64,000 nucleotides of DNA from JAPHTQ01 sp050288165 (GCA_050288165.1 JBNKDG010000006.1:62001-126000); one strand, 5' to 3'; positions 50,565 to 59,942 are shown, counted from the first letter of the stretch. Program-made: numbers and translations. Notes: generated by a model not told the origin, from the letters alone.

Positions 50565-52409
50565 TTATTCGGTGTGAAAAGCGTCGTAGATCGCCTGCGC
50601 CAACTGGCGGCTAATCCCCTTCACTGTACATAAATCCTCGACCCCGGCTCTGGCGACCTCCTGTAGACCGCCAAACTGGCGCAACAGTTGCTGCCTACGC
50701 TTCGGTCCCAACCCTGGCACCTCCTCCAGCGGCGAGCTACGACGCGCTTTGGCGCGGCGCTGACGGTGTCCGGTGATAGCAAAACGGTGTGCTTCATCCC
50801 GTACCTGCTGGATCAGGTGACGGGCCGGCGAGTCAGGCGGCAGTATAATGGGCTGTTCCTGACCCGACAATAATAGCTGCTCGACACCCGGTTTGCGGGT
50901 CGGACCCTTGGCCACGCCGATCAGGATCACCCCAATTACCTGTAACTCTTCCAGTACCTGCTCAGCCTGGCTCAGTTGCCCCTTGCCGCCATCAATAAGC
51001 AGAATATCCGGGTATTTGCCCTCTCCTTCCTTAAGGCGCTTGAAGCGGCGGGTCAGTGCCTGGTGCATGGCGGCGTAGTCGTCACCGGGCGTAATACCCT
51101 CAATGTTATAGCGGCGGTAATCGCTCTTCAGTGGGCCATTGATATCGAACACCACGCAGGAGGCTACCGTGGCCTCTCCCATGGTATGGCTGATATCGAA
51201 ACACTCGATACGTTGCGGCATGTCATCCAGTTGCAACGCCTCCTGTAGCATTTCGAATCGCCCCAGGATATTGAGCTTGTTCGCTAGATGGGCAGCCAGC
51301 GCCTGCTCCGCGTTGGTCGCAGCCAATTGCAGCCAGCGCGCCCGCTCGCCGCGCAGGCGATGGCTGATGACCACCTTGCGCCCGGCCTGTTCAGAGAGCA
51401 CCCTTTCGAGCAGTTCCTGATCAGGTAATGCCTGGTTGACCAGCAGTTCCGCGGGTATCGGTCGCTCCAGGGTGCTGCCACCCAGGTAATATTGCGGCAG
51501 GAAGGCCGATAGCAGCTCCGCCTCATCGCTTTCGTCTGTGTGACGCGGAAACCAGGTTTTGTTGCCCAGATTGCGACCATTGCGAATGAAGAAGACCTGC
51601 ACACAGCCGACGCCATTCCTGGCTACGGTGGCGATGACATCCAGATCACCGCTGCCACTGCCCATGACATATTGTTTCTCCTGCACCCGGCGCAGATTGG
51701 CGATCTGGTCGCGATAGTGAGCGGCCAGCTCAAACTCCAGTGCTGCCGATGCGCTTTCCATACGCCTCACCAGTTCATCGATGATGGTGTTGTTCTTGCC
51801 CTCCAGGAACATCACCGCATGGCGCACATCGTCACCGTACTGTTCTTCGTTCACATAGCCAACACACGGGGCCGTACAACGTTTGATCTGATACTGCAGG
51901 CAGGGCCGTGAGCGGCTACGGTAAAAGCTGTCTTCACACTGGCGCACCGGAAAGAGCTTTTGCAGCAGGTTGAGACTTTCGCGTACCGCCGAAGCGCTGG
52001 GAAATGGCCCAAAGAATCGTCCCTTCCTGTCGCGCTTGCCGCGATGAAAACTGAGCCGGGGAAACGCCTCGTCGGAGAGGTAGATATAGGGATAACCCTT
52101 GTCGTCACGCAACAGAATGTTGTAGCGCGGCTGGTGCGCCTTGATCAGCGTGTTCTCGAGGATCAGCGCCTCGTTCTCGGTATGCGTGACGGTGACTTCA
52201 ATCGCATGAATCTGCGAAACCAGTGCACGGGTCTTGGCACTGTTGTCCTGACGACGAAAGTAACTGGAGACGCGGCGCTTGAGATTCTTTGCCTTACCGA
52301 CATAGATGACCTTGCCCTCTGCATCCAGCATACGGTAAACGCCGGGCAGACTGGTCAGGTTCTTCAGAAAGGCTTTGCTATCGAATGGCTGTGCGGTATC
52401 TGCGGTCAT
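50565..52409 (-). CDS. uvrC: UvrC, excinuclease ABC subunit C
   Basis: UvrC makes both incisions in nucleotide excision repair. The 614-aa protein has the N-terminal GIY-YIG nuclease (GVYRMLDAEGKVIYVGKAKNLKRR, about residues 20-45), a cysteine-rich segment (CLQYQIKRCTAPCVG), a UVR motif at about 205-240, the RNase H-like endonuclease domain (IECFDISHTMGEATVAS, then LIDGGKGQLSQA) and a C-terminal helix-hairpin-helix pair (LEEVPGLGPKRRQQLL). Confidence 0.97.
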   Translation of the reverse strand: MTADTAQPFDSKAFLKNLTSLPGVYRMLDAEGKVIYVGKAKNLKRRVSSYFRRQDNSAKTRALVSQIHAIEVTVTHTENEALILENTLIKAHQPRYNILLRDDKGYPYIYLSDEAFPRLSFHRGKRDRKGRFFGPFPSASAVRESLNLLQKLFPVRQCEDSFYRSRSRPCLQYQIKRCTAPCVGYVNEEQYGDDVRHAVMFLEGKNNTIIDELVRRMESASAALEFELAAHYRDQIANLRRVQEKQYVMGSGSGDLDVIATVARNGVGCVQVFFIRNGRNLGNKTWFPRHTDESDEAELLSAFLPQYYLGGSTLERPIPAELLVNQALPDQELLERVLSEQAGRKVVISHRLRGERARWLQLAATNAEQALAAHLANKLNILGRFEMLQEALQLDDMPQRIECFDISHTMGEATVASCVVFDINGPLKSDYRRYNIEGITPGDDYAAMHQALTRRFKRLKEGEGKYPDILLIDGGKGQLSQAEQVLEELQVIGVILIGVAKGPTRKPGVEQLLLSGQEQPIILPPDSPARHLIQQVRDEAHRFAITGHRQRRAKARRSSPLEEVPGLGPKRRQQLLRQFGGLQEVARAGVEDLCTVKGISRQLAQAIYDAFHTE

Positions 52410-52475
52410 GCTACTGGAATTAAGGGCGCCACATAAAAATTCCAGCCTAACAGGAGGAGGATGTGTTGGATAGCT

Positions 52476-53114
52476 TCAGCCGTTATCCAGCAAACCGTGA
52501 CGCATCGCCAGGCGAGTCAGATCGGCATCATTGCGAACATTGAGCTTTTCGAACAGGCGATAACGGTAGGTACTGACCGTCTTGGGGCTTAAGTGGAGCT
52601 GCTCGGAAATATCCTGAACCTTTTGTCCCTGCACCAGCATCAGCATCACCTGCATTTCACGCTGCGAGAGGGATTCAAATGGTGACGCTTCGTGGCCAGG
52701 CAACAATGCCAAGGCCAGATTTTGTGCAATGGTAGAACAGATATAGCGTTTGCCTACATAGACATCTTTAATTGCCTGCACAATCTCGTCGATGTTGCAG
52801 CTCTTATGCAGGTAACCGGAAGCGCCTGCTTTGAGCATGCTGCTTGGGAAGGGGTCGTCAGAGTGGACGGTGAGGATGATCACCGGCATATCCGGCGCAT
52901 ATTGCTTCATTTTTCGCGTAGTTTCGAGACCACCGATCCCAGGCATGCTTACATCCATGAGCACCACGTCGGGACGCTTGTCCCGCATCAATACCAACGC
53001 CTGTTCGCCACTGTTCGCTTCTGCCATTACCTTGATACCGGAAACATCATCCAGCAAACGCCGGATACCAGTCCTTACAAGGTCATGATCATCTACCAGC
53101 AGAACGTTGATCAT
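52476..53114 (-). CDS. uvrY: UvrY/GacA-type response regulator
   Basis: A 212-aa NarL-family regulator with receiver domain (acidic pocket Asp8-Asp9, phosphorylation site Asp54 in VVLMDVSMPG) and a LuxR-type helix-turn-helix (SLSQREMQVMLMLVQG, then ISEQLHLSPKTVSTYRYRL). Relatives respond to BarA/GacS and activate csr small RNAs. The position upstream of uvrC is that of uvrY in Gammaproteobacteria. Confidence 0.94.
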   Translation of the reverse strand: MINVLLVDDHDLVRTGIRRLLDDVSGIKVMAEANSGEQALVLMRDKRPDVVLMDVSMPGIGGLETTRKMKQYAPDMPVIILTVHSDDPFPSSMLKAGASGYLHKSCNIDEIVQAIKDVYVGKRYICSTIAQNLALALLPGHEASPFESLSQREMQVMLMLVQGQKVQDISEQLHLSPKTVSTYRYRLFEKLNVRNDADLTRLAMRHGLLDNG

Positions 53115-53234
53115 AATGGACGACTCGTAACCTCAGCCAATACTTGGCACAAATTAACAAAGCATAAGAATATATTTAATCAGTAATCAATGCGATAGAG
53201 AAAATGTTACTGATGTAAAAAGGAAAATGGTCTG

Positions 53235-53852
53235 TTACTCGGCAGAAAGTGGTTTGCCATCGAGCACTTCATGCAACTGCTGCGCTTTGTCTTTATCCAG
53301 TTGCGCCACAATATTCATCACATCCCACGCCGCCTGTGGATAGCCAGACTTACCCAGTATCAACGCAGCCTGTGAGTATGCCTCCACGGCACCTGCGGCG
53401 TCACCCTGTTGTATCAGGACATTCCCCATTTCACCGTAGACATCATAATTATCGGGCTGCAATTTGATAAGCTCACGGTAAGAGCCAATCGCAGCATCAT
53501 TATTACCCTCCCATGCATTTCGGCGAGCGGTCTGCCACAAAGCGGTAATTTCCTGAGAGGGTTGAGTGTTCTCTGTAGTAGTGAGGGGCTCTGCTTGCGC
53601 GATAGTCGTCTCGTTATCAACTACCGTATCATTCGCAATTCCAGGCTCCACTGCAGTTGATGCATTATCTGCGTCAGAGACGTCACTCTTCTGCAAACCA
53701 TCAATGACATCATCCACCTTCCCCATCAATTGCTTCACTTCCGTCGAATCGGTGGCTTCAGGGAAGAGGGAGTGACGAAACAGCACCAGGGCGAGTAACG
53801 CAGCAACAACCAGCATATTCGTTGGATTGAAAAAGCTATTGTATGAACTCAC
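53235..53852 (-). CDS. TPR-repeat protein with N-terminal membrane anchor
   Basis: A 205-aa protein with a hydrophobic helix at about 12-28, an acidic Thr/Asn-rich linker (about 35-100) and two to three TPR units (AIGSYRELIKLQPDNYDVYGEMG at about 122-144, then AVEAYSQAALILGK). It is probably a periplasmic or membrane scaffold. The function is unknown. Confidence 0.82.
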   Translation of the reverse strand: MSSYNSFFNPTNMLVVAALLALVLFRHSLFPEATDSTEVKQLMGKVDDVIDGLQKSDVSDADNASTAVEPGIANDTVVDNETTIAQAEPLTTTENTQPSQEITALWQTARRNAWEGNNDAAIGSYRELIKLQPDNYDVYGEMGNVLIQQGDAAGAVEAYSQAALILGKSGYPQAAWDVMNIVAQLDKDKAQQLHEVLDGKPLSAE

Positions 53853-54018
53853 CGTGTTACTCCTGCGATTGGCTCAGATGGTCTGGCATTTGGGTGGAGA
53901 TCCTACCGTCAACAGACAGTACAAAATGTGACAGCCGTTTATTTCCTGACGCATTATACGTGTATTGACGGAGTTAATTATGCGGCCTGCCAAACTGACT
54001 GCCAACCGCTGAAAAACA

Positions 54019-54043
54019 AAAAGGGTCCACGTGGGACCCTTTT
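54019..54043. terminator. Terminator of tRNA-Ser
   Basis: AAAAGGGTCC and GGACCCTTTT form perfect 10-bp arms around ACGTG, eight bases past the 3' end of tRNA-Ser. T runs exist on both strands. Confidence 0.88.
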
Positions 54044-54051
54044 GCGTTATA

Positions 54052-54139
54052 TGGCGGAGAGGGTGGGATTCGAACCCACGGAAGGTCACCCTTCAACGGT
54101 TTTCAAGACCGTCGCTTTCGACCACTCAGCCACCTCTCC
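54052..54139 (-). tRNA. tRNA-Ser(TGA)
   Basis: The minus strand gives an 88-nt class II tRNA with acceptor GGAGAGG/CCTCTCC, anticodon TGA in CGGTCTTGAAAACCG, a long variable arm, T arm GGGTTCGAATCCC and encoded CCA. Its 5' 22 nt are duplicated at 54281-54302. Confidence 0.96.
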
Positions 54140-54318
54140 AAAGTCGAATTGTCAGTACTCATTCGATCACCCCGGTTCCCGATGATCGCGACGGTACCCG
54201 TCGCTCTGCTCCGTACCTCCATGTACTCCGCCCCTTCGGGGGCGCGCTGTGCACGTCCCGAATTGCTCCCGGCAATTCGGTCGACCACTCAGCCACCTCT
54301 CCAAATTCGATTTGTCAG
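54118..54318. repeat. 38-bp direct repeat covering the 5' end of tRNA-Ser, with a hairpin-rich insert
   Basis: Copies at 54118-54155 and 54281-54318 differ at two of 38 positions. They include the first 22 nt of tRNA-Ser and 16 bp of upstream flank. The 125 bp between them holds several hairpins: GCGACGG/CCGTCGC at 54188-54204, GCCCC-TTC-GGGGGC at 54230-54243, and CCGAATTGC/GCAATTCGG ending at 54280. Confidence 0.8.
54281..54302 (-). pseudogene. Fragment of tRNA-Ser (5' acceptor strand and D arm)
   Basis: The minus strand from 54302 reads GGAGAGGTGGCTGAGTGGTCGA, identical to the first 22 nt of the intact tRNA-Ser. No anticodon, T arm or 3' acceptor strand follows. The remaining 54319-54515 up to the yccA-like gene holds its likely promoter; I see nothing else there. 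Confidence 0.8.
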
Positions 54319-54515
54319 AACTTTTTTGGCCAGAAACCGTCTCATAGCTCAGTCTGTAGCCATTTGGCTGATTTCAGGCAGTGCGAAGGATACCGGAATT
54401 GATAACCCTTTGCCAGTGTGAGATCCCGTCGCTTTGCGGTTTGAATCCACTTGAATTTATGACATATTGGCACCAGATAATTGAACGCTCAGGATGACAA
54501 CACGAGGAGTTAACG

Positions 54516-55187
54516 ATGAGCAGTTTTGAGACGGTTTCAACCCGTTCCAACGAAACGGTATTGGCGACTAACAAGCTGATCCGTAACACCTATACCCTGC
54601 TTTCCATGACCCTGCTGTTCAGCGCGCTAACCGCTGGACTGTCGATGTTCATGAACATGGGACCGATGACCTATCTGGTCAGCGTTGGCGTCGCCATGCT
54701 GCTGGCATTCTTCGTTCTGCCGCGCACCGCCAACTCCGCTGCCGGTATCGCTGTGGTCTTTGGCATCACCGGCCTGTTCGGCTTTGCCCTTGGCCCGATC
54801 CTCAATATGTACCTGGCACTGTCCAATGGTTCTGAGATTATCGGCATGGCCATGGGCGGCACCGGTGTCATCTTCCTGACCCTCTCCGGCTATGCGCTGA
54901 CCACACGTAAGAATTTCAGCTTCATGGGCGGCTTCCTGATCACCGGCCTTATCGTGGCAATCATCGCCTCACTGGCCAATATCTTCCTGGCCATCCCGGC
55001 GTTGTCACTGGCGGTATCCGCAGCGGTCATCATGCTGATGAGCGGTTTCATCCTTTTTGATACCAGCCGCATGATCCATGAGCCCAATGGCAACTACCTG
55101 TTCATGACTGTGAACCTGTACCTGAACATCTTCAACATCTTCGTCAACCTGCTAAACCTGCTCGCTGCCCTTTCTGGCCGCGACTGA
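54516..55187 (+). CDS. yccA: YccA-like Bax inhibitor-1 family membrane protein
   Basis: A 223-aa protein with seven membrane helices. The BI-1 signature is present in the ITGLFGFALGPI region and near the C-terminus SGFILFDTSRMIHE with the paired acidic residues of the channel. E. coli YccA is a substrate and inhibitor of the FtsH protease. The ATG follows AGGAG at a good distance. Confidence 0.92.
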   Translation: MSSFETVSTRSNETVLATNKLIRNTYTLLSMTLLFSALTAGLSMFMNMGPMTYLVSVGVAMLLAFFVLPRTANSAAGIAVVFGITGLFGFALGPILNMYLALSNGSEIIGMAMGGTGVIFLTLSGYALTTRKNFSFMGGFLITGLIVAIIASLANIFLAIPALSLAVSAAVIMLMSGFILFDTSRMIHEPNGNYLFMTVNLYLNIFNIFVNLLNLLAALSGRD

Positions 55188-55206
55188 CAGAAGAGCTGAC
55201 GAAACC

Positions 55207-55233
55207 AAAAACCCCGCCTTGCGCGGGGTTTTT
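55207..55233 (+). terminator. Terminator after yccA
   Basis: AAAAACCCCGC and GCGGGGTTTTT are perfect 11-bp arms around CTTGC, 19 bases past the stop codon. Confidence 0.92.
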
Positions 55234-55302
55234 ATATTCAGGACGAATGGTACGCCGCGGGCACATGGACGTGCAGGAGCGGCGCTTTAAGAGGTAGGCG
55301 AA

Positions 55303-55485
55303 ATGGATATGTGGCTGAAGATAGGCTCAGCAATGCTGCTGGTGATGTTTCTGTTCATGCTCTGGCCCAGTGCCAAACGCATGATGAAGGAGAGTCCCAA
55401 AGGCAGCGCAGAGGACTGGAAAGGCGCCCTCATCCCGCTGGCGCTGGTTGCACTGTTTATTGTGCTACTGGTAATGGCCGTTTAA
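55303..55485 (+). CDS. Small two-helix membrane protein (60 aa)
   Basis: A 60-aa protein with hydrophobic helices at about 5-21 and 42-59 joined by a charged loop (PSAKRMMKESPKGSAEDWKG). AGAGGTAG precedes the ATG. It is convergent with mltG, 9 bases apart. I do not recognise a family name for it, though small proteins of this kind are common in this group. Confidence 0.68.
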   Translation: MDMWLKIGSAMLLVMFLFMLWPSAKRMMKESPKGSAEDWKGALIPLALVALFIVLLVMAV

Positions 55486-55494
55486 ATTGAGCTC

Positions 55495-56538
55495 TTATTG
55501 CTGAGGAGCCGAGGTGTAGCCTTCGCGCTTGCGGCCACTACGCTGGTATTGGGTGACCGCACGATTGTGCTCCTCAACGGTGGCGGAGAAATGGTGGCTA
55601 CCGTCTCCCTTGGCGACAAAAAACAGATTGTCACTGTCATCAGGATGCATCACCGCACGTATCGCATCGGCACCCGGCATGGCGATCGGTGTCGGCGGCA
55701 GGCCACGACGAGTGTAGCTGTTATAAGGGCCATCGGTTTTCAGATCCTTGCGCCGCAGGTTGCCGTCAAAGTCAGGACCCAGGCCGTAGATAATGGTCGG
55801 GTCTGTCTGTAGCCTCATCCCCTTCTCCAGGCGACGAATAAATACACCGGCAATCTCCGGGCGTTCGCTCTCCAGCCCGGTCTCTTTTTCGACAATGGAA
55901 GCCAGAATCAGCGCCTCGTAAGGCGTCTTGAATGGCAGGCCGACGTCGCGTTGCTGCCACGCCTGCTCCAATGTATTACTCAGTGCACTGTAGGCTCGGC
56001 GCAGGAATTCCACATCGCTCAGACCGCGTGGGAAAAGGTAGGTCTCCGGCAGGAAACGTCCTTCAGGGTGTTCGTCAGGGTGACCGATACGCGCCATGAT
56101 CTCGCTGTCACTCAACCCGTTCAGGGTATGTTTCAGATTGGGATCGGCATTGATCAGCTGCATCATCTCGCGAAAGGTACGCCCCTCGATCAGCGTCAAC
56201 GAAAACTGCCGCACTTTGCCCTGCACCATGTTCTGCAGCAGTTGCGCCGGTGTCATCCCTTCACTCAGCAGATACTCCCCTGCCTGGATACGTTGCGCTT
56301 CACCGCTAAACTTCACCATCCAGCGGAACAGACGACTGCTATCGATAATTCCCTGCTCCTGCAGTGACGCCGCGATCCTGCCGACACTCATACCCGGCTC
56401 AACACTGAAATACTGTTCTGGCTGACTCAACTGAAGTGGGCCATCGACAAATGACTGGTAGCTCATCCAGGCCCAGGCGAGGGTAAAGCTTCCCAGCAGT
56501 ACGGTTGCACCCAGCAGTTTGAATAACCGATCCTTCAC
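55495..56538 (-). CDS. mltG: MltG, endolytic murein transglycosylase
   Basis: MltG (YceG) cleaves nascent glycan strands in the periplasm and may set their length. The 347-aa protein has an N-terminal membrane helix (about 8-25), a LysM-like region, and the catalytic domain with ILASIVEKETG containing the catalytic glutamate, followed by LQTDPTIIYGLG and YNSYTRRGLPPTPIAMPG. The start is GTG, overlapping the pabC stop (GTGA). Confidence 0.95.
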   Translation of the reverse strand: MKDRLFKLLGATVLLGSFTLAWAWMSYQSFVDGPLQLSQPEQYFSVEPGMSVGRIAASLQEQGIIDSSRLFRWMVKFSGEAQRIQAGEYLLSEGMTPAQLLQNMVQGKVRQFSLTLIEGRTFREMMQLINADPNLKHTLNGLSDSEIMARIGHPDEHPEGRFLPETYLFPRGLSDVEFLRRAYSALSNTLEQAWQQRDVGLPFKTPYEALILASIVEKETGLESERPEIAGVFIRRLEKGMRLQTDPTIIYGLGPDFDGNLRRKDLKTDGPYNSYTRRGLPPTPIAMPGADAIRAVMHPDDSDNLFFVAKGDGSHHFSATVEEHNRAVTQYQRSGRKREGYTSAPQQ

Positions 56539-57347
56539 GCCTCATCCTCCAACGCAGATTGCAGTGCCTGCATCAGTTTGTTGCTCACCGGGTTATCGCC
56601 GTAGTGTGTTTGCTCAAAGCGGGCCACCGGACGTATGCCGAGAATGCTGTTGCTCATAAACACCTCATCCATTTGCGCCATCTCATCACAGTAAAAAGTG
56701 GTGATCTCTGACGTAATCCCCAGTTCCTCCGCCAATGCCAGCACCTTTCCGCGCATCACCCCGGCCACGCCACAATGCTTCACCTCCGGCGTTAGCAGTT
56801 TGCCGTGACGCACCGCAAACAGATTACTGGAAACGCCTTCGATCACATTGCCGTGACTATCCGTCATCACCCCTTCCTGGATCGATTCATCGTTCCACTC
56901 GTTACGCGCCAGCACCTGCTCCAATCGATTGAGATGCTTAATCCCGGCCAGTGTCGGGTTGCATCCCAGAGTGGTACGACAACGGCGCAGCGTGAATGGT
57001 GTCGCATCATCGGCCATTGCAGGCCAGGGGTGGAGCTGTAGCACACGTGTTGGCGATGCAACTTCAGGCACACGATAGCCACGACCGCCCGAGCCGCGGG
57101 TGATGATGATTTTCAGCACCGCTTTCTCGGCATCGGCACAGAGCTGTGCCGCCTCTGCGGCAAGCTGCGACAGATCCGGCTGTACGATCCCAAGTCGCGA
57201 GCACCCTTCCGTCAGTCGTGCCATATGCGCCGACCATAACTGCGTGTTGCCGTTGCGTACGGCAATGGTCTCGAACAGCCCGTCGCCGTAGTGCAAACCG
57301 CGATCGGTGGCATCGATTTGATTGCCCGGTTGTCCGTTTACAAGCAT
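56535..57347 (-). CDS. pabC: PabC, aminodeoxychorismate lyase
   Basis: PabC releases p-aminobenzoate and pyruvate from aminodeoxychorismate, completing the path begun by PabB. It is a fold-type IV PLP enzyme of 270 aa with DRGLHYGDGLFET, the PLP lysine in AGIKHLNRLEQ, and EGVSSNLFAV. I start it at MLVNGQPGN at 57347; a start further upstream at 57671 would run into fabF. No strong ribosome binding site is visible. It overlaps mltG by four bases. Confidence 0.94.
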   Translation of the reverse strand: MLVNGQPGNQIDATDRGLHYGDGLFETIAVRNGNTQLWSAHMARLTEGCSRLGIVQPDLSQLAAEAAQLCADAEKAVLKIIITRGSGGRGYRVPEVASPTRVLQLHPWPAMADDATPFTLRRCRTTLGCNPTLAGIKHLNRLEQVLARNEWNDESIQEGVMTDSHGNVIEGVSSNLFAVRHGKLLTPEVKHCGVAGVMRGKVLALAEELGITSEITTFYCDEMAQMDEVFMSNSILGIRPVARFEQTHYGDNPVSNKLMQALQSALEDEA

Positions 57348-57412
57348 CACGCGTCGAGATATCCCAGTCAGGTCAAAGAGTGATTCTAGCGTTTTGTTTT
57401 CTGCCGCTACAC

Positions 57413-57440
57413 AAAAAAAGACCGGGCACTGGGCCCGGTC
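57413..57440 (-). terminator. Terminator after fabF
   Basis: On the minus strand GACCGGGC-CCAGT-GCCCGGTC is followed by seven T residues, 20 bases past the fabF stop. It separates the fatty-acid genes from pabC and mltG. Confidence 0.9.
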
Positions 57441-57459
57441 GTTTTTGCCTGAATACGGC

Positions 57460-58701
57460 TTACTGCAATTTCGCCAACACCAGGGTGGCGTTGGTACCGC
57501 CGAAACCGAAGGAGTTGGAGAGCGCGTAGTTGATCTCCATCTCGCGTGCGGTGTTCGCCACGTAGTCGAGATCGCACTCCGGATCCGGGGTAATGATGTT
57601 AATCGTCGGCGGTGCCACCTGATCGTGGATCGCCAGAGCGGTAAAGATCGCCTCGACACCGCCAGCCGCACCTAACAGGTGGCCGGTCATCGACTTGGTG
57701 GAACTCATCGCCAGTTTGTAGGCGTGATCGCCAAAGGTGCCCTTGGCTGCATCGGTCTCCGCCTTGTCACCTGCCGGAGTGGAGGTGCCGTGGGCGTTGA
57801 TGTAGTTAATCTGCTCGGGGTTAATACCGGCATTGCGCATAGCGTTCTTCATGCAACGGCCTGCACCTTCACCACCCGCCGCAGGCAGGGTCATGTGATA
57901 GGCGTCGCCGCTCATGCCGTAGCCGATGACTTCGGCATAAATCTTCGCGCCGCGAGCCTTGGCGTGTTCGTACTCTTCCAGCACCATCACACCGGCGCCA
58001 TCACTGAGGACGAAACCATCGCGGTCTTTATCCCACGGACGGCTGGCAGTTTCAGGATCGTCGTTGCGGGTAGAGAGCGCACGTGCTGCGCCGAAACCAC
58101 CCAGGCCGCAGGGAGAGGTAGCCATCTCGGCACCACCAGCGATCATCACATCCGCATCGCCGTATTCGATCAGGCGCGCTGCATCACCGATGCTGTGGGT
58201 ACCGGTGGCACAGGCGGTAACCAGTGCGATGTTCGGACCTTTCAGACCGTACATGATGGAGACGTGACCGGAGATCATGTTGATGATGTTGCTCGGTACG
58301 AAGAACGGTGAAATCTTGCGCGCACCGCCATTCATGTAGGCCTCGTGACCTTTCTCAATACCCGGTAGACCACCGATACCGGAACCGACCGCGACACCGA
58401 TACGCTCGGCATTGGCTTCAGTCACTTCCAGACCGGAATCCTTGATCGCTTCCATAGAAGCAGCGATACCGTAGTGGATGAAAGGATCCATCTTCTTGGC
58501 ATCTTTGGCCGAGATGTAATTAGTGGCATCGAAATTCTTCACCGAACCACCAAAGATGGTGGAGAACCCGGTGGTATCGAAATGGGTAATAGGTGCAATA
58601 CCACTTTTGCCCGCCAGAATATTCTCCCAGGATTCCTTGACGCTCAAACCCACGGGGGAAACCATACCCATACCTGTAATGACAACGCGACGCTTAGACA
58701 A
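57460..58701 (-). CDS. fabF: FabF, beta-ketoacyl-ACP synthase II
   Basis: FabF elongates acyl chains by condensation with malonyl-ACP. The 413-aa enzyme has catalytic Cys164 in TACATGTHS and the two histidines in NAHGTSTPAGD and TGHLLGAAGG. The start codon is TTG at 58701 (MSKRRVVITG), eight bases after GAGAGGG. A strong hairpin lies between acpP and fabF. Confidence 0.97.
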   Translation of the reverse strand: MSKRRVVITGMGMVSPVGLSVKESWENILAGKSGIAPITHFDTTGFSTIFGGSVKNFDATNYISAKDAKKMDPFIHYGIAASMEAIKDSGLEVTEANAERIGVAVGSGIGGLPGIEKGHEAYMNGGARKISPFFVPSNIINMISGHVSIMYGLKGPNIALVTACATGTHSIGDAARLIEYGDADVMIAGGAEMATSPCGLGGFGAARALSTRNDDPETASRPWDKDRDGFVLSDGAGVMVLEEYEHAKARGAKIYAEVIGYGMSGDAYHMTLPAAGGEGAGRCMKNAMRNAGINPEQINYINAHGTSTPAGDKAETDAAKGTFGDHAYKLAMSSTKSMTGHLLGAAGGVEAIFTALAIHDQVAPPTINIITPDPECDLDYVANTAREMEINYALSNSFGFGGTNATLVLAKLQ

Positions 58702-58732
58702 GGGACGACCCTCTCACTTCATCAATCTCATA

Positions 58733-58772
58733 CAAATAGAAAGGGCCGCGGCCACCAATGTGGTCGCGGCCC
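58733..58772 (-). terminator. Attenuator-like hairpin between acpP and fabF
   Basis: GGGCCGCG-x-CCAC and its complement at 58743-58755 and 58760-58772 form a 13-bp stem with one G-T pair and a 4-nt loop, followed on the minus strand by TTTCTATTTG. It starts 19 bases past acpP and could reduce read-through into fabF. Confidence 0.72.
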
Positions 58773-58790
58773 CGGCAATACGATCAGCGA

Positions 58791-59027
58791 TTAACCCTGA
58801 TGGGCATTGACGTAGTCAATGGCCTGCTGAACGGTGGTGATTTTTTCCGCTTCTTCATCCGGGATCTCGGTCTCAAACTCTTCTTCCAGAGCCATTACCA
58901 GTTCCACGGTGTCGAGCGAATCGGCGCCAAGGTCATCGACAAAGGAAGCTGCATTGGTGACTTCTTCTTCCTTCACACCAAGTTGCTCAACTACGATCTT
59001 CTTGACGCGCTCTTCAACACTGCTCAT
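58791..59027 (-). CDS. acpP: Acyl carrier protein
   Basis: AcpP carries growing acyl chains on a phosphopantetheine attached to Ser37 in GADSLDTVE. The 78-aa acidic protein is of normal length. The ATG at 59027 follows GGAGG by 11 bases; another ATG six codons upstream overlaps that site. The 148-base gap to fabG probably contains its own promoter. Confidence 0.97.
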   Translation of the reverse strand: MSSVEERVKKIVVEQLGVKEEEVTNAASFVDDLGADSLDTVELVMALEEEFETEIPDEEAEKITTVQQAIDYVNAHQG

Positions 59028-59175
59028 GACGGTTGTTTCCTCCAAGAGAATAAAAAAATCTTTGTTTTCTGCCGCGGTATTGTAGTGAAAACCGGTGGCA
59101 GATGCTAGACATAAGCCCCCTCCGGCGACAAGGGGTGAGGCGTGGCCTCAACCCATTGTTTCCAAAGGGATTAAA

Positions 59176-59919
59176 TCAACCCATGTACATCCCGCCGTTG
59201 ACGCTAATGGTCTCGCCGGTGATGTATCCGGCCTGGGGAGAAGCCAGGAATGCGACCGCTGCCGCAATCTCGGCCGGGTCGCCCAGACGGCCCAGCGGGA
59301 TCTGGCCCAGCAGCATCTGCTTCTGCTCGTCGGACAGACCTTTGGTCATATCGGTGTCGATGAAACCCGGTGCTACGGCGTTGACGGTAATACCGCGTGC
59401 ACCGACTTCACGGGCCAGCGCCTTGGTGAAACCAAAGATACCTGCCTTGGCGGCGGCGTAGTTGGTCTGACCGGCGTTACCCATCAGGCCGACCACGGAG
59501 GCGATGCTGATGATGCGGCCCTTGCGCGCCTTGGTCATGGCACGAACGCAGGCCTTGGACATGCGGAAGACAGACTTGAGGTTGGTCTCCATGATGGCAT
59601 CCCACTCCTCGTCCTTCATTCGCATCAATAGATTGTCGCGGGTAATACCGGCGTTGTTCACCAGAATGCCCGGCGCAGCGAATTGCTCGGCAATGGTGTC
59701 CAGTACCTGATCGACTTCCGCCTGGTGGGTCACGTCCAGCTTGACGCCCATACCCTTGATACCGTTCTCTTTCAGATAGGCAGTGATTGCCTCAGCGCCG
59801 CTCTCGGAGGTGGCGGTACCGACAACGGTCGCGCCCGCGGCGCCCAGCGCCAGCGCACACGCCTTGCCAATCCCCCGGCTGGCGCCGGTAACCAGTGCAA
59901 CTTCGTTTTCCAGTGACAT
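59176..59919 (-). CDS. fabG: FabG, 3-oxoacyl-ACP reductase
   Basis: FabG reduces 3-oxoacyl-ACP with NADPH. The 247-aa short-chain dehydrogenase has the nucleotide-binding TGASRGIGKA at 11-20, NNAG at 88-91 and the catalytic Ser141, Tyr154 and Lys158. AGGAGAG precedes the ATG. Confidence 0.97.
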   Translation of the reverse strand: MSLENEVALVTGASRGIGKACALALGAAGATVVGTATSESGAEAITAYLKENGIKGMGVKLDVTHQAEVDQVLDTIAEQFAAPGILVNNAGITRDNLLMRMKDEEWDAIMETNLKSVFRMSKACVRAMTKARKGRIISIASVVGLMGNAGQTNYAAAKAGIFGFTKALAREVGARGITVNAVAPGFIDTDMTKGLSDEQKQMLLGQIPLGRLGDPAEIAAAVAFLASPQAGYITGETISVNGGMYMG

Positions 59920-59942
59920 CGTTCTCTCCTGAATTCTGAGGT

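Noticed and set aside
54031..54402. A 123-codon open frame over tRNA-Ser and its repeat
   Set aside because: It runs antisense over a tRNA gene and a hairpin-rich repeat; not coding.
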